A stretch of DNA of 51,282 bases from Verrucomicrobiaceae bacterium (GCA_027486585.1 JAIXOU010000087.1:1-51282), one strand, 5' to 3'. Counted from the first letter of the stretch, positions 40,661 to 50,550 are shown. Notes: generated by a model from the letters alone, not told the origin. Program-made: numbers and translations.

Positions 40661-43600
40661 TCAATCCCGTGTCACGACACGATCCAGATTCAGCAACACG
40701 CCCGCGGTGGTGGTGTAGGCAGCGAGATCGGTGACGGGGAGTGAGGCATCGGCTTTGGAGGCACCTTGGGTGATGGTTTTAGCGGCCTCTTCGGGGTGGG
40801 CGGCATACCAAGCACGGCGCTCGTTCCAGCCTTTGACCAGCAACTTCAAAGAATCAGGATCAATGTCACGGGCGGTGGTGCGCTTGTAACCATTAGAGAT
40901 GCAGGCTTCGGGTGAGGTGCCCTGCTTCATCATGATCTCAGCGAGTCCGCGCTGCGCTTCCACGAAGGTGACTTCATTGAGCATGGCCAGAGCTTGCAGA
41001 GGGGTGTTGGTGCGGCTGCGTTTGACGGTGCAGATTTCCCGAGTCGGCGCATCAAAGAGGAGCATGGAAGGCGGGGCTGCAGTGCGCTTCCAGATGGTGT
41101 AGAGACTGCGGCGATAGAGACCTTCTCCAGCGTCTGCTTTGTAGCCGCGCAAGTCGCCGTACTTGCTGGTTTCATCCCAAACGCCTTCAGGCATGTAAGG
41201 CCGGACGCTGGGGCCGCCGACTTTGGAAACCAGCAGCCCACCAATGGCTAGGGCCTGATCGCGCATCATCTCGCCACTAAGACGGAAGCGTGGGCCACGC
41301 GCTAAAAGCCGATTTTCTGGATCACGCTCCAGCATCTCTGGACTGACCTTGGAGGATTGCCGGTAGGCGCGGCTAGTGACCATGAGTTTCAGCAGGTGCT
41401 TCATGTCCCAACCACTGCGCATGAACTCGGCTGCCAGCCAATCGAGAAGCTCAAAGTGGACGGGGTATTCAGCCTGCACGCCGAAGTTTTCGGTGGTCTT
41501 GCAGAGGCCCACACCAAAGAGCCGCTCCCACTGACGATTCACCCAAACACGAGCCGTGAGTGGATTGTCCTTAGCCACCAACCATTTGGCTAGGCCAAGG
41601 CGGTTCATCGGCGCATCCTTGGGCATGGGGTTAAGCCAATCAGGGACGGCCATGGTCACCTTGGCTCCGGGTTTGTCATACTCGCCACGAGCAAGGATGA
41701 AGGCGTCTCGATTCGTCTTGGCTTCCTTCATGACCATGGTTGTCGGCAGTGTATTTTCAAACGTGGTGAGCGCGGTTTGTTTAGCCGTCAGTTGATCCAT
41801 GGCCCGTTTCACAGGACTATCGACGGTGGCTAGGTAATAGGCTTCTAGATCCTTCTTCTGAGCAGGCGTGCGCTTATCCGGCGCGGTGGCCATGATGGCT
41901 TTGATCTTGGTCAGATCGGCATTGCCATCGAGTTTCACGTTGGCCATCGGCAAAGCGGTGCTGCTGATGCGGAAGCGCCCGATGTTATGCCTACCGAGCG
42001 CCTCATGACGGAGGCGCAGCAGCACCTGGGCCCCTTCACTGTAACTCACGGGCTTCTCCAATAGGAACATGGCACGGCGATTTTCCTTCCTGGACGGCCC
42101 ATCAATGGCCCAGCCTTTACCGCCCTTTTTGTTGAGCAAATGAGTGATCTCATACCCCTTTTGACTGAAGTCAGCCTCGACCTTGGCGAGCTTTTGTTGC
42201 TCGGGCTGACCGCCAGCTTTTTGAATAAATACGTCAAAGTCACTCAGCACAAAATTGCCATTGTCGTTGCGCCCCAGACTGCCAGCAGGCAGGGAGGCAT
42301 CAGGAAAGCATTCTAACAAGAAACCAGACACACCAGACTTGGGCATGGCGGCATCATAGAGATAGATATCCTTGGCAGGATTAGGACCGCTGGCCAGATA
42401 ACTCCCGTCTGCCTGAAGCGTCAGCTTGGCGCCGGCGTTTTTGAATTTAGACACCACCTGAGTGGGAGCCAAGAGAGTCCAAGACGATGCCTGTCCTTTA
42501 AGCTTGGCGTCCGATTCTTTTTCCCAGGCGGCCAGAAGTGGTGGCAGCGTCTTGCGTTTCTCCGCCAGGTCTTGCTGCGCAGCGCCGATCTCTGCCTGCA
42601 TCTGCTTGATCTTTCCATCCTGCTCTGGCGAGGTCACATTCATGATCGGAAGTGAATTGCCCCCACTGCGATTTGAGGCCCCCTGAATCGTGCCGGTTTC
42701 CTCAATGTTATTGAAGAAAGCAAACATCGAATAGAAGTCCTTTTGGGTAATCGGGTCATATTTGTGATCATGACAGCGCGCGCAGTTCATGGTCAGTCCC
42801 ATCCAGGTGAAGCTGGTCGTCTCCACACGGTCGATGATGTTTTCGATCCGCCATTCTTCAGCGATGATCCCCCCTTCCCCATTGATGCGATGATTGCGAT
42901 TGAAGCCTGTGGCGATGAGTTGGCTCTGCGTTGGATTGGGTAAAAGATCTCCAGCGATCTGTTCGATGCTGAATTGATCAAAGGGCATGTTTTGATTAAA
43001 GGCTCCGATCACCCAGTCCCGCCAGGGCCACATGCTACGACTGCTGTCTGTCTGGAAACCGTTGCTGTCGGCATAACGAGCAAAGTCCAACCATTCGCGT
43101 GCCATGTTTTCCCCGTAGGCTTGGGAGGCTAACAAACGATCCACCACGGCCTCGTAAGTCGTCTGACCAGAAGTAAGCGCCTGCACTTCCACAGGCGTGG
43201 GCGGTAACCCCGTGAGATCCAGGGTCACGCGGCGAATGAGCGTGGCAGCATCGGCTTCAGGTGAAAAAGAGAGGCCCTCTTTTTTGAGGCGTTGTTCCAG
43301 CAGAGTCTCGATGGCTTTGTGGCCTAAACCCTTCGTTTCTGCCACCGGCTCAAAGGCCCAGTGCCCTTGATATTCTGCGCCCTCAGCGATCCACTGCTTT
43401 AGCAGCGCTGCCTCAGCTTGGGTGACCGGCTTATGCATCTTAGCTGGCGGCATCAGGTCATCTGCATTGGTCGTGGTGACACGTGACAGCAACTCACTTT
43501 GATCCGGCTTTCCAGGAACAATGGCTATAGAACCCGACTCCGCAGGTTTAAGCGCCTGCTCACGGCGATCCAATCGCAGCTCGCCCTTACGCTCCTTCTC

Positions 43601-43723
43601 ATCGAATCCATGACAGTGGAAGCATTTGTCCGACAGGATCGGTCGGATATCCCGATTAAAAACGATGCTGCCGGCCTGAGCAGCAGACATGAAAAGGAAC
43701 AGGAAAAAGAAAAGGCGAACCAT
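40661..43723 (-). CDS. Large PSD1-type protein with inserted beta-sandwich-like domain
   Basis: The 1020-residue protein has a signal peptide (about 1-17), PSCyt1 with C34-F-H-C37-H38, DUF1549 (about 140-340, with a CARCHDHKYDP second CxxCH) and a C-terminal DUF1553 (about 690-985). Between them, about residues 395-590 form an insert (WTLLAPTQVVSKFKNAGAKLTLQ and following) that resembles carbohydrate-binding or LamG-like beta-sandwich domains. A coiled-coil stretch (IKQMQAEIGAAQQDLAEKRK) precedes it. No DUF1501 gene follows on this strand, so its usual partner is missing locally; the nearest is the one belonging to the other pair, which is convergent. It is probably exported and acts on a surface glycan. 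Confidence 0.92.
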   Translation of the reverse strand: MVRLFFFLFLFMSAAQAGSIVFNRDIRPILSDKCFHCHGFDEKERKGELRLDRREQALKPAESGSIAIVPGKPDQSELLSRVTTTNADDLMPPAKMHKPVTQAEAALLKQWIAEGAEYQGHWAFEPVAETKGLGHKAIETLLEQRLKKEGLSFSPEADAATLIRRVTLDLTGLPPTPVEVQALTSGQTTYEAVVDRLLASQAYGENMAREWLDFARYADSNGFQTDSSRSMWPWRDWVIGAFNQNMPFDQFSIEQIAGDLLPNPTQSQLIATGFNRNHRINGEGGIIAEEWRIENIIDRVETTSFTWMGLTMNCARCHDHKYDPITQKDFYSMFAFFNNIEETGTIQGASNRSGGNSLPIMNVTSPEQDGKIKQMQAEIGAAQQDLAEKRKTLPPLLAAWEKESDAKLKGQASSWTLLAPTQVVSKFKNAGAKLTLQADGSYLASGPNPAKDIYLYDAAMPKSGVSGFLLECFPDASLPAGSLGRNDNGNFVLSDFDVFIQKAGGQPEQQKLAKVEADFSQKGYEITHLLNKKGGKGWAIDGPSRKENRRAMFLLEKPVSYSEGAQVLLRLRHEALGRHNIGRFRISSTALPMANVKLDGNADLTKIKAIMATAPDKRTPAQKKDLEAYYLATVDSPVKRAMDQLTAKQTALTTFENTLPTTMVMKEAKTNRDAFILARGEYDKPGAKVTMAVPDWLNPMPKDAPMNRLGLAKWLVAKDNPLTARVWVNRQWERLFGVGLCKTTENFGVQAEYPVHFELLDWLAAEFMRSGWDMKHLLKLMVTSRAYRQSSKVSPEMLERDPENRLLARGPRFRLSGEMMRDQALAIGGLLVSKVGGPSVRPYMPEGVWDETSKYGDLRGYKADAGEGLYRRSLYTIWKRTAAPPSMLLFDAPTREICTVKRSRTNTPLQALAMLNEVTFVEAQRGLAEIMMKQGTSPEACISNGYKRTTARDIDPDSLKLLVKGWNERRAWYAAHPEEAAKTITQGASKADASLPVTDLAAYTTTAGVLLNLDRVVTRD

Positions 43724-43769
43724 GGCGGACTCATACGCTAGCAGGATGGCTCCTCTAACGCAATATCAG

Positions 43770-44672
43770 TCATGACCGCTTGCTTGGGACAATCACGCCG
43801 TAACAACCGGCCAAGATCAACAGCCCACCGAGGATCTGAGCTTCAGTGAATGTTTCGGCCAAAAAGAACCAGCCAAAAACCGTGATGCACAGCGGGAGTA
43901 AAATTTGAAATGCTCCACCGATGCTCACCGGCAAATAGCGGAACCCTTCCGTCATACCGATCTGCCCCCAAGCAGCGAGCACAGCCGCTAAGACAAGCAG
44001 GCCAAGGTCAGCCCAACTAGGCAGAGCCGATGCCATGCAAAAAGGCAAAGCCAGCAGTCCTGTATAGAGACACTGACTGGCAAAAATGGTGCCACTGGTT
44101 TCTGTGCGCGTCAGTTGCCGGATCACGACGACCACGGCCGCAGAGATCAGTGCTCCAACGATAGCGAGGCATTCCGGCTTGCCGAACACGCTCCAATCCC
44201 CGCCCTGAAGTCCCGTGATGAAAACAATGCCCGCAATGGCCAACACCATGCCAGCGATTTTTCTGAACGTCAGTGTTTCGCCCAATAGCGGTACAGCCAG
44301 AAGAGCCGCCCAAATGACCCAGGTATTGCCGATCAGTGTCGCCTTCCCTGCTCCCAGAATCGGCAGCGTCATGTAATAAGCAGCCGTACCAAAAGCGCCC
44401 AGCACTCCTCTAGAAACAAGCATACGCCCTGTCGCGGCGCGTTTGAAACTCACCTGCCCACGAGGCGCATACAGTACCCAGACAAGAACCAACCCAACGA
44501 GCGCCCGAAAAAGCAAAGCCCACCAGCCGCTCACCCCGCGCGCAGATCCCAGATGCTTGACGAGCAGCGCCATCCCCGTGAATCCGACCAGCGATCCGAG
44601 CATCCACAGTGATCCACGACGAAAGTCGATGCGATTGGAGTCAGCTGAGGGATCGGACATGGATGAGTCCAT
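43770..44672 (-). CDS. EamA-family (DMT) transporter
   Basis: The 300-residue protein has ten predicted transmembrane helices in two EamA repeats (about 20-150 and 165-295), as in drug/metabolite transporters such as RhaT-like or RarD-like exporters. Helix features include [30 protein letters not shown] and a second-repeat [32 protein letters not shown]. The substrate cannot be read from sequence. Two near-by start codons exist (residues 1 and 5). It is divergent from floA. Confidence 0.88.
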   Translation of the reverse strand: MDSSMSDPSADSNRIDFRRGSLWMLGSLVGFTGMALLVKHLGSARGVSGWWALLFRALVGLVLVWVLYAPRGQVSFKRAATGRMLVSRGVLGAFGTAAYYMTLPILGAGKATLIGNTWVIWAALLAVPLLGETLTFRKIAGMVLAIAGIVFITGLQGGDWSVFGKPECLAIVGALISAAVVVVIRQLTRTETSGTIFASQCLYTGLLALPFCMASALPSWADLGLLVLAAVLAAWGQIGMTEGFRYLPVSIGGAFQILLPLCITVFGWFFLAETFTEAQILGGLLILAGCYGVIVPSKRS

Positions 44673-44782
44673 GACTTCGCTCTTGTGAGATCAAAACGCA
44701 AGTCAGCCAAAACTCGACTCGCAGATTCAATTCGATTTAAAGAAAGACTGCAAAAGACATCTGCGAGACGTTTTTGTAGTTT

Positions 44783-44798
44783 CCTTTTGATCAAAAGG
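44783..44798. promoter_or_regulatory. Perfect 16-bp palindrome upstream of floA
   Basis: CCTTTTGATCAAAAGG is its own reverse complement. It lies 42 bases before the floA start codon and 110 bases before the divergent EamA start. A TTGATC...TATGTC pair with 18-base spacing overlaps it on the plus strand. It fits an operator over the floA promoter. Confidence 0.4.
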
Positions 44799-44840
44799 TG
44801 GTGTCGTTGCTATGTCCCGTTCCAATTTACACTCACGACC

Positions 44841-45854
44841 ATGTCCACCATTGAACTTTTCTCTATCGGCGCTGGCATTGTAATAGCGTTGATCATTTTC
44901 TTGATCGTCGCCAAATTCTTCAATCTCTGGCTACGTGCACGCATCTCCAATGCTCCCGTAAGCATCGTCAATCTCCTAGCCATGTATCTGCGCGGAGTTC
45001 CCAATGCACTCATCGTGGACACCCGCATCACCGCGGCCAAAGCCGGCATCCCGATCAACACCGATCAACTCGAAGCTCACTATCTTGCAGGCGGTGAAGT
45101 TTCCCACGTGGTGCTCTCACTCATCGCCGCTGACAAGGCTGGCATTCCACTCGACTTCAATCGTGCCTGCGCCATCGACCTAGCCTGCAAAGGCACCTCA
45201 AAAACGGTGCTGGAAGCGGTGCGCACGAGCATCAATCCGAAAGTCATCGACTGCCCACACCCAGACATGGGCCGTGGCGGAAAGATCGATGCTGTGGCCA
45301 AAGATGGCATCTCTCTCCGAGTCCGCGCCCGAGTGACTGTTCGCACCAACCTTGACCGCTTCATCGGTGGCGCTACCGAGGAAACCGTCGTCGCGCGTGT
45401 TGGCGAAGGCATCGTCACCTGCATCGGCTCCTCCGCCTCCTACAAGGACGTGCTGGAGAATCCTGATAGCATCTCCAAACTCGTGCTGCATAAAGGCGTG
45501 GACGCCGGCACAGCCTTTGAAATCCTTTCCATCGACATCGCGGACATTGACGTGGGTGAAAACGTCGGCGCCAAACTGCAAGCCGAGCAGGCCGAAACGG
45601 ACAAAAAGATCGCCCAAGCCAATGCTGAAGTTCGCCGTGCAGCCGCCGTGGCCGTCGAGCAGGAAATGGCCGCCCGCACCCAAGAAATGCGCGCCCGAGT
45701 CGTCGAATCCGAAGCTCAAATTCCCCTAGCCATGGCCGAAGCCTTCCGCAGCGGCAACCTCGGCATCATGGACTTTGCACGCTACAAGAACATCACTGCA
45801 GACACCGACATGCGCAGCAAAATTGCTGGTGCAGGAAACGCCAATCAGGGCTAA
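44841..45854 (+). CDS. floA: Flotillin-like protein FloA
   Basis: The 337-residue protein matches bacterial FloA (YqfA family), which forms scaffold patches in the membrane and affects fluidity, secretion and signalling. A transmembrane or re-entrant hydrophobic segment (about 5-26) is followed by the SPFH-like domain ([42 protein letters not shown]) and a coiled coil rich in Ala/Glu (about 245-310, [23 protein letters not shown]). The ATG at 44841 gives the usual family length of about 330; the open frame runs further upstream, without homology. No NfeD gene is next to it. Its stop codon abuts the stop codon of the convergent gene. Confidence 0.93.
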   Translation: MSTIELFSIGAGIVIALIIFLIVAKFFNLWLRARISNAPVSIVNLLAMYLRGVPNALIVDTRITAAKAGIPINTDQLEAHYLAGGEVSHVVLSLIAADKAGIPLDFNRACAIDLACKGTSKTVLEAVRTSINPKVIDCPHPDMGRGGKIDAVAKDGISLRVRARVTVRTNLDRFIGGATEETVVARVGEGIVTCIGSSASYKDVLENPDSISKLVLHKGVDAGTAFEILSIDIADIDVGENVGAKLQAEQAETDKKIAQANAEVRRAAAVAVEQEMAARTQEMRARVVESEAQIPLAMAEAFRSGNLGIMDFARYKNITADTDMRSKIAGAGNANQG

Positions 45855-46550
45855 TTAAAGACCCTTAGATGGTCGCTTATTGGCAATGAAAAAGGGCAGA
45901 TAAAGCAGCGAATAAAGAGTCATGCAAAGCAGGATCATGCTGCCAATGTACCAAGGCCATGGGCCGAGGCTATCCATCAAACTTGCCTGCTCTGGTTTAT
46001 GGCAAAGGAATCCGTAGTTGGTGCTCAGCAGCTTGTTCAAGATGGCTGCTGTGAAAGCATAAGTCATCGTCACCCCAAACATCCGTAGCACCGCACCACG
46101 ACGCGGCGGACAGCGCATGGATGTGACCACGTGCATGGCCGCCACCACGACGCCTGCATGCAGCAGGAAGAAGGCAAAAAAGCGAGGATCCGGAAAATCC
46201 ACCTTCAAATTCGGCGTGATAAGCCCCTGCAAAGTGCCCGCCAACCCAAAGAAATAAACGATCTCAGCGGCCAGACGATGCCTTGACCAAAGGGCGATAC
46301 CTCCACTGATGGCTGCCACATCACAAAAATGGTAGGGCAGAGCATTGGCCCACTCCAGGTCCCCTGCCTGCCAATGCGAAAGCAGTGCCATGGGCCAAGT
46401 CAGTAATAAGCCTGTGCCGAGAAGACGCTCAAGCCAGATGGCTAACGACGTGAATTTCCAGCGCGCCACAGCTAGCAATATCAAAACAAACAAAGCGAAC
46501 CAAAGGACCATTTGGTGGCTGGGACTGAAGGCTTGGAAAGGAACAGGCAT
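45855..46550 (-). CDS. TMEM164/YwaF-like integral membrane protein (TIGR02206 family)
   Basis: The 231-residue protein has about seven transmembrane helices and fits the TIGR02206/YwaF family, whose human relative TMEM164 has been reported as an acyltransferase. The motif ANALPYHFCDVAA near residue 85 corresponds to the family's LPxHxC, with the presumed catalytic Cys. A second conserved segment is NKLLSTNYGFLCHKPEQASLMD..GPWPWY. I chose the ATG at 46550 (MPVPFQAFSPSHQ); upstream codons add a Cys-rich lead not seen in the family. It overlaps nothing and is convergent with floA with zero gap. Confidence 0.8.
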   Translation of the reverse strand: MPVPFQAFSPSHQMVLWFALFVLILLAVARWKFTSLAIWLERLLGTGLLLTWPMALLSHWQAGDLEWANALPYHFCDVAAISGGIALWSRHRLAAEIVYFFGLAGTLQGLITPNLKVDFPDPRFFAFFLLHAGVVVAAMHVVTSMRCPPRRGAVLRMFGVTMTYAFTAAILNKLLSTNYGFLCHKPEQASLMDSLGPWPWYIGSMILLCMTLYSLLYLPFFIANKRPSKGL

Positions 46551-46642
46551 GGGTTTTAAATAGAAGGCGACTCGCAGAAGTGGAAAGCACAAAGATTCAT
46601 CCAACTTGCCACAGCACAATCCCAGCCTAATGGCAGAGAACC

Positions 46643-47845
46643 ATGAGACAAGAATGGGACATCATCATCGCAGGAGGCGGCAGCGCAGGACTCGCAGCAG
46701 CGCTGCCCTCGGCGCGCGGTGGTGCCCGCACGCTGCTGATCGAGCGACAGACCAAGCTCGGTGGCATGGGCACCAATGCCCTCGTGCACACCTTTTGCGG
46801 GCTTTTCCATCCAGACACGAGTCTGCCCTGGGCCTGGCTGAATCCAGGCATCCCGCAAGAGATCGGCGAAGCTATGATGAAGCAGACACAGCAGACTGAG
46901 CCCGACCTCATGGGCCGGGTGTATGTGTTACGCCAGCATCCCAGCTTGTTTGCCAGCATCGCCGATGATCTCTGTGCAGCGGAAACTCAGCTAACACGTC
47001 AAAGCGGTAGCGAATGGACAGGCCTGCGCCAAATGGCCAACGGCTGGCAAGTGGAAGTCATCTCGCGCGGAGTAACTCAGTCACATTTCAGTAAATCCGT
47101 CATTGATACGACCGGAGATGCTACGGGTGCACGCTGGCTGAGCCCCTCACTCTGGACCATGGCACCACCAGAAAAACTGTACCGCCCCGCCTATGTCTGC
47201 GCTTTGCCAAAGGTCACGGGAGAGCATGGCGAGGGCTGGAGACTGGCCTTAGGCGCTCTGATCGTAAAAGGCATTCGATCCAAAGCACTGCCCGAAACGG
47301 CGATGGGGGCTGCCTTTCGAGACTCTACCTTTGCGGAGGAAATGTTCATGACCATGGATCTTGAGGCTGGCCAAGGTCAGTGGGACCCTTTTGACCCAAC
47401 CAAAAGAGCGGATTTAGAAGCCTCCGGTCGCCTCACGGCCATCAGTGTCTGGCGCTACCTGCGCGAGCATCATGCCGACTTTCACAACTGCCCGCCACCG
47501 CAGTTCCCAGTTCAGGCAGGCATTCGAGAAACGGCGCGATACGTCGGCGACGAGACCCTGACCGGAGAGGATTTGGCGGCAAATCGACGTTTTGAAAACG
47601 AGATCGCCCTAGCAGGTTGGCCCATGGAAAAACGGGAGAATGCCCGTGGGCCCAAGTTCCGTTACTTTGATCAGCCGCAGCCCGCCGGCATCCCCGCAGG
47701 TTGCCTAAAGAACAGTCAATACCCAGGCCTCTTCTTTGCAGGTCGCTGCCTGTCTGCCGATCATGACGCCCTGGCTTCCGTTCGTGTCATGGGCACCTGC
47801 ATGGCAACAGGTCAGGCCGCCGCACAAATGGCTCTGACTCTTTAA
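46643..47845 (+). CDS. FAD-dependent oxidoreductase (FAD_oxidored family)
   Basis: The 400-residue protein begins with a dinucleotide-binding GxGxxG (WDIIIAGGGSAGLAAA) and an ERQTKLGGMGTNALVHTFCG segment. The C-terminal FFAGRCLSADHDALASVRVMGTCMATGQAA closes the FAD site. These features fit PF12831, a family of secreted or cytosolic oxidoreductases common in Planctomycetes and Verrucomicrobia. Substrate unknown; there is no signal peptide. The squalene/phytoene synthase gene follows by 15 bases, so a role in isoprenoid oxidation is possible, but the protein does not show phytoene desaturase features. Confidence 0.82.
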   Translation: MRQEWDIIIAGGGSAGLAAALPSARGGARTLLIERQTKLGGMGTNALVHTFCGLFHPDTSLPWAWLNPGIPQEIGEAMMKQTQQTEPDLMGRVYVLRQHPSLFASIADDLCAAETQLTRQSGSEWTGLRQMANGWQVEVISRGVTQSHFSKSVIDTTGDATGARWLSPSLWTMAPPEKLYRPAYVCALPKVTGEHGEGWRLALGALIVKGIRSKALPETAMGAAFRDSTFAEEMFMTMDLEAGQGQWDPFDPTKRADLEASGRLTAISVWRYLREHHADFHNCPPPQFPVQAGIRETARYVGDETLTGEDLAANRRFENEIALAGWPMEKRENARGPKFRYFDQPQPAGIPAGCLKNSQYPGLFFAGRCLSADHDALASVRVMGTCMATGQAAAQMALTL

Positions 47846-47860
47846 AACTCACTTCACCTC

Positions 47861-48868
47861 ATGTCTGATCAAGAATCTCATCACGAACGCGAGCTTGGAG
47901 GACAACTTCTGGCCAGTGTCTCACGCTCGTTCTATCTCACGCTCAAAGCTCTGCCCAAGGAATTACGTGAGCCGTTATCCCTAGCTTATCTTTTAGCACG
48001 AACGGCTGACACCATCGCTGATACAGCGGCCGTCAGTGCGGAAGTGCGCCTGAGTTGCCTAAAGCACTATCATGAACTGATTCAGCAACCAGATCAGCAA
48101 CATCAACGAATACTGTCCCAACGCATCGCCAGTGATTTTGTCAAAAATCAAGCCGATGAAGCTGAGCGCCGACTCATGGAACGCTTTGAAGACAGCCTGG
48201 CTTGGCTGCAAACGATGCAGGGATCATCTCTTGCCGCCATTCAGCAAGTTTTAGAGCGTATCATTCACGGACAAACCCTCGACATCCAGCGCTTCCCGAG
48301 TGACGGCGCTCTGCGCTGTCTGCAAAGTGCTGAAGAGCTGGATGAATACACTTGGCTCGTCGCCGGCTGTGTCGGCGAGTTTTGGACAGAAATGTGCGCC
48401 CTGGAAAAGCCTGAATCCCTAGATGCCAGCGTCTCGGTCGCTCAAATGAAATCTTGGGGTGCAAGATTGGGCCAAGGTCTGCAACTCATCAACATCCTCC
48501 GCGATATTGGCGAAGATCTAAGTGATGGCCGCTGCTATCTCCCCGGTCATGAAGCTGCCGCCGTGAGTGCGAACCCGCGCATCCTTCAACCTGAATGGAA
48601 TCAATGGCTAGCTACTTGCCGTGAACACCTGGAATGCGGGTTACATTATGTTCAGCATGTGGCCGACGGTAAACTTCGTTATGCAACCTCGCTACCACTG
48701 CTCCTCGGCGCAAAAACACTAACTCGTATGCATTCAGCATCATGGGAAGATCTACAAAAAGGCATCAAAATCTCTCGGCTCGACGTCGCTATGATCCTTG
48801 CGGAAGCCGCCATTGCCTGCCGTTCACCCGAAGGAATAGGCAAGTTGTTCAAGCGCCTGAACCAATAA
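47861..48868 (+). CDS. Squalene/phytoene synthase-family enzyme
   Basis: The 335-residue protein has the two Asp-rich Mg-diphosphate motifs of head-to-head prenyl synthases: D50-T-I-A-D54 in LLARTADTIADT, and LRDIGEDLSDGRCYLP around residues 211-226. It would condense two farnesyl or geranylgeranyl diphosphates to squalene, presqualene diphosphate or phytoene. The C-terminus has no transmembrane anchor as eukaryotic squalene synthase does. Without its usual desaturase or hopanoid genes nearby, the product cannot be named. It is probably co-transcribed with the FAD oxidoreductase. Confidence 0.88.
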   Translation: MSDQESHHERELGGQLLASVSRSFYLTLKALPKELREPLSLAYLLARTADTIADTAAVSAEVRLSCLKHYHELIQQPDQQHQRILSQRIASDFVKNQADEAERRLMERFEDSLAWLQTMQGSSLAAIQQVLERIIHGQTLDIQRFPSDGALRCLQSAEELDEYTWLVAGCVGEFWTEMCALEKPESLDASVSVAQMKSWGARLGQGLQLINILRDIGEDLSDGRCYLPGHEAAAVSANPRILQPEWNQWLATCREHLECGLHYVQHVADGKLRYATSLPLLLGAKTLTRMHSASWEDLQKGIKISRLDVAMILAEAAIACRSPEGIGKLFKRLNQ

Positions 48869-48898
48869 AAAACCCGCGCTTCCTTGGAGAAACGCGGG
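48867..48898 (-). terminator. Terminator between the prenyl synthase and htrA genes
   Basis: Arms CCCGCG (48873-48878) and CGCGGG (48893-48898), extended by flanking pairs, enclose a 14-base loop. On the minus strand a six-T run follows, so it suits the htrA transcript 27 bases after its stop codon. On the plus strand it directly follows the prenyl synthase stop but has little T-run. Confidence 0.85.
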
Positions 48899-48925
48899 CT
48901 TATGAAAGGTGCTGAGATGAAGCGA

Positions 48926-50533
48926 TTAACGCCCGACCATGAACAACATGGTGTCGCCCTTGCGCCAAACTTTAAGTAACACCATCTTACCACTAGCTTT
49001 TGCCAGTTCGACAGCTTCCCCCACGGCACGCACTTTCTTGTCGCGTCCGACCATAAGAATCACATCCCCTTCCTCGACACCCATCGCTGCTGCGCGGCTT
49101 TCACTATCCACCTGGGTGACAATGACACCTGTGATCTCAGCAGGCACATCATAACGTTCGCGAGTGCTTGGTGTAAGGTTTTGAATGGTCACTCCATCCA
49201 AGATTTCTGCCACACTTGCTGTCGAAGGTGCCACTTTTGCGGGCACCTCCTCTTCTTCTTCCATGCTTGAGCCGATCGGTTTACCGGCAAGGATTTCAGG
49301 AGTCAGCTTGATGAGCTTGGCTTTCAGCGTTGCAGGTTTACCGTCGCGAATGACATCAATAGCGATTTCAGTTCCAGGCTTAAAACTGCTCACAATCAGA
49401 GGCAGCTTGGAAGCATTCTCGATCTTTTGGCCTTGAACACCCGTAATGACGTCGCCGACTTGAACACCCGCTTTGGCCGCTGGTGAGTTGCTCGTCACAC
49501 GCTGAACGAGAGCGCCGCTTTCTTCTGTGAGCCCCCAGAGTTTCATCGCTTCTTCATCGACGTCAGTAGGAAGAATACCAAGGAAACCGCGAGTGACCGC
49601 GCCGTCATCAATCAAGTCCTCGGCGACACGAAGGGCCAAATTGATCGGAATAGCAAAACCAATGCCAGCGCTCATACCAGACTTGGAATAAATGGCTGTA
49701 TTGATGCCGATGACGCGACCCAGGGCATCCACCAAGGGTCCTCCTGAGTTACCAGGATTGATAGCAGCATCCGTTTGAATGAAATCTTCATAGCCACCTT
49801 TTTGACCACGTCCAATGATGCCCATACCACTGCGGCCAAGGGCACTCACAATACCCTGAGTCACAGAACGGCTGAGTTCCATCGGTGCACCAGCGGCCAA
49901 AACGATATCACCCACTCGGAGCTTCGTGCTATCCGAAATCGTCGCAGGAATGAGATCAAATCCTTCAATCTTAATCAGAGCCACATCGGTCTGAGGGTCT
50001 GCTCCGATGACCTTAGCAACAAAACGTTTCGATGTGCCTTTCACGTCGATGACAGCTTCAAGTTTATCCGCTTCACCAACGACATGGTTGTTCGTGAGAA
50101 TATAACCATCCGTCGAAATGATCACACCTGAACCCACGCCATTGGGTTGAAGATTCTCTTCATCATTCTGGCGTTGGCCACCGCGGCGACCTTTCGGTGC
50201 TTCAGATTCTTCCTCTTCCTGCTGCTGACGGAAAAACTCATAATACCGACGCATTTGAGGCGGCAGCTCTTCAAGATCGATCTCTTCCTGTCTCGATTTA
50301 CTGCCGTAAGAAAAAATCGTTACGACACTTGGCAGGATCTTTTCGACAACATTAGCATAGCTCATCTGCAATTGACCACCATTGGGCAGTGCGCTGTCAT
50401 CTTTACGCAGACGATTATGAAACTCGTCAGTGGAGAGCTTGGGCGCAGGAGTGCCTTCCAAGCCATGAGCGAGGCTTAAAGCCAGCATGCTGGCAGAAGC
50501 GATGGTGTAAGTGAGGCAAGAGGATGTTTTCAT
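48926..50533 (-). CDS. HtrA/DegP-type periplasmic serine protease with two PDZ domains
   Basis: The 535-residue protein has a signal peptide (about 1-24), then a chymotrypsin-like protease domain with the full triad H150, D183 and S263 (TNNHVV, DVALIKI, GNSGGPLV). Two PDZ domains follow (about 320-405 and 455-530). A charged loop at about 80-130 (EEEESEAPKGRRGGQRQNDEE), in the place of the LA loop, is long and polar and may set the oligomer form. It degrades or refolds misfolded envelope proteins. The gene is monocistronic, has a near-perfect -10 box at its start and a terminator after it. Confidence 0.94.
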   Translation of the reverse strand: MKTSSCLTYTIASASMLALSLAHGLEGTPAPKLSTDEFHNRLRKDDSALPNGGQLQMSYANVVEKILPSVVTIFSYGSKSRQEEIDLEELPPQMRRYYEFFRQQQEEEESEAPKGRRGGQRQNDEENLQPNGVGSGVIISTDGYILTNNHVVGEADKLEAVIDVKGTSKRFVAKVIGADPQTDVALIKIEGFDLIPATISDSTKLRVGDIVLAAGAPMELSRSVTQGIVSALGRSGMGIIGRGQKGGYEDFIQTDAAINPGNSGGPLVDALGRVIGINTAIYSKSGMSAGIGFAIPINLALRVAEDLIDDGAVTRGFLGILPTDVDEEAMKLWGLTEESGALVQRVTSNSPAAKAGVQVGDVITGVQGQKIENASKLPLIVSSFKPGTEIAIDVIRDGKPATLKAKLIKLTPEILAGKPIGSSMEEEEEVPAKVAPSTASVAEILDGVTIQNLTPSTRERYDVPAEITGVIVTQVDSESRAAAMGVEEGDVILMVGRDKKVRAVGEAVELAKASGKMVLLKVWRKGDTMLFMVGR

Positions 50534-50544
50534 GGGTGTATGTT

Positions 50545-50550
50545 ATTATA
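50545..50550 (-). promoter_or_regulatory. Consensus -10 box of htrA, near-leaderless layout
   Basis: On the minus strand a perfect TATAAT ends 11 bases before the htrA ATG at 50533. A transcript started the usual 6-8 bases downstream would carry a leader of only a few bases and no Shine-Dalgarno site. No convincing -35 hexamer lies 16-18 bases upstream. Confidence 0.5.
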
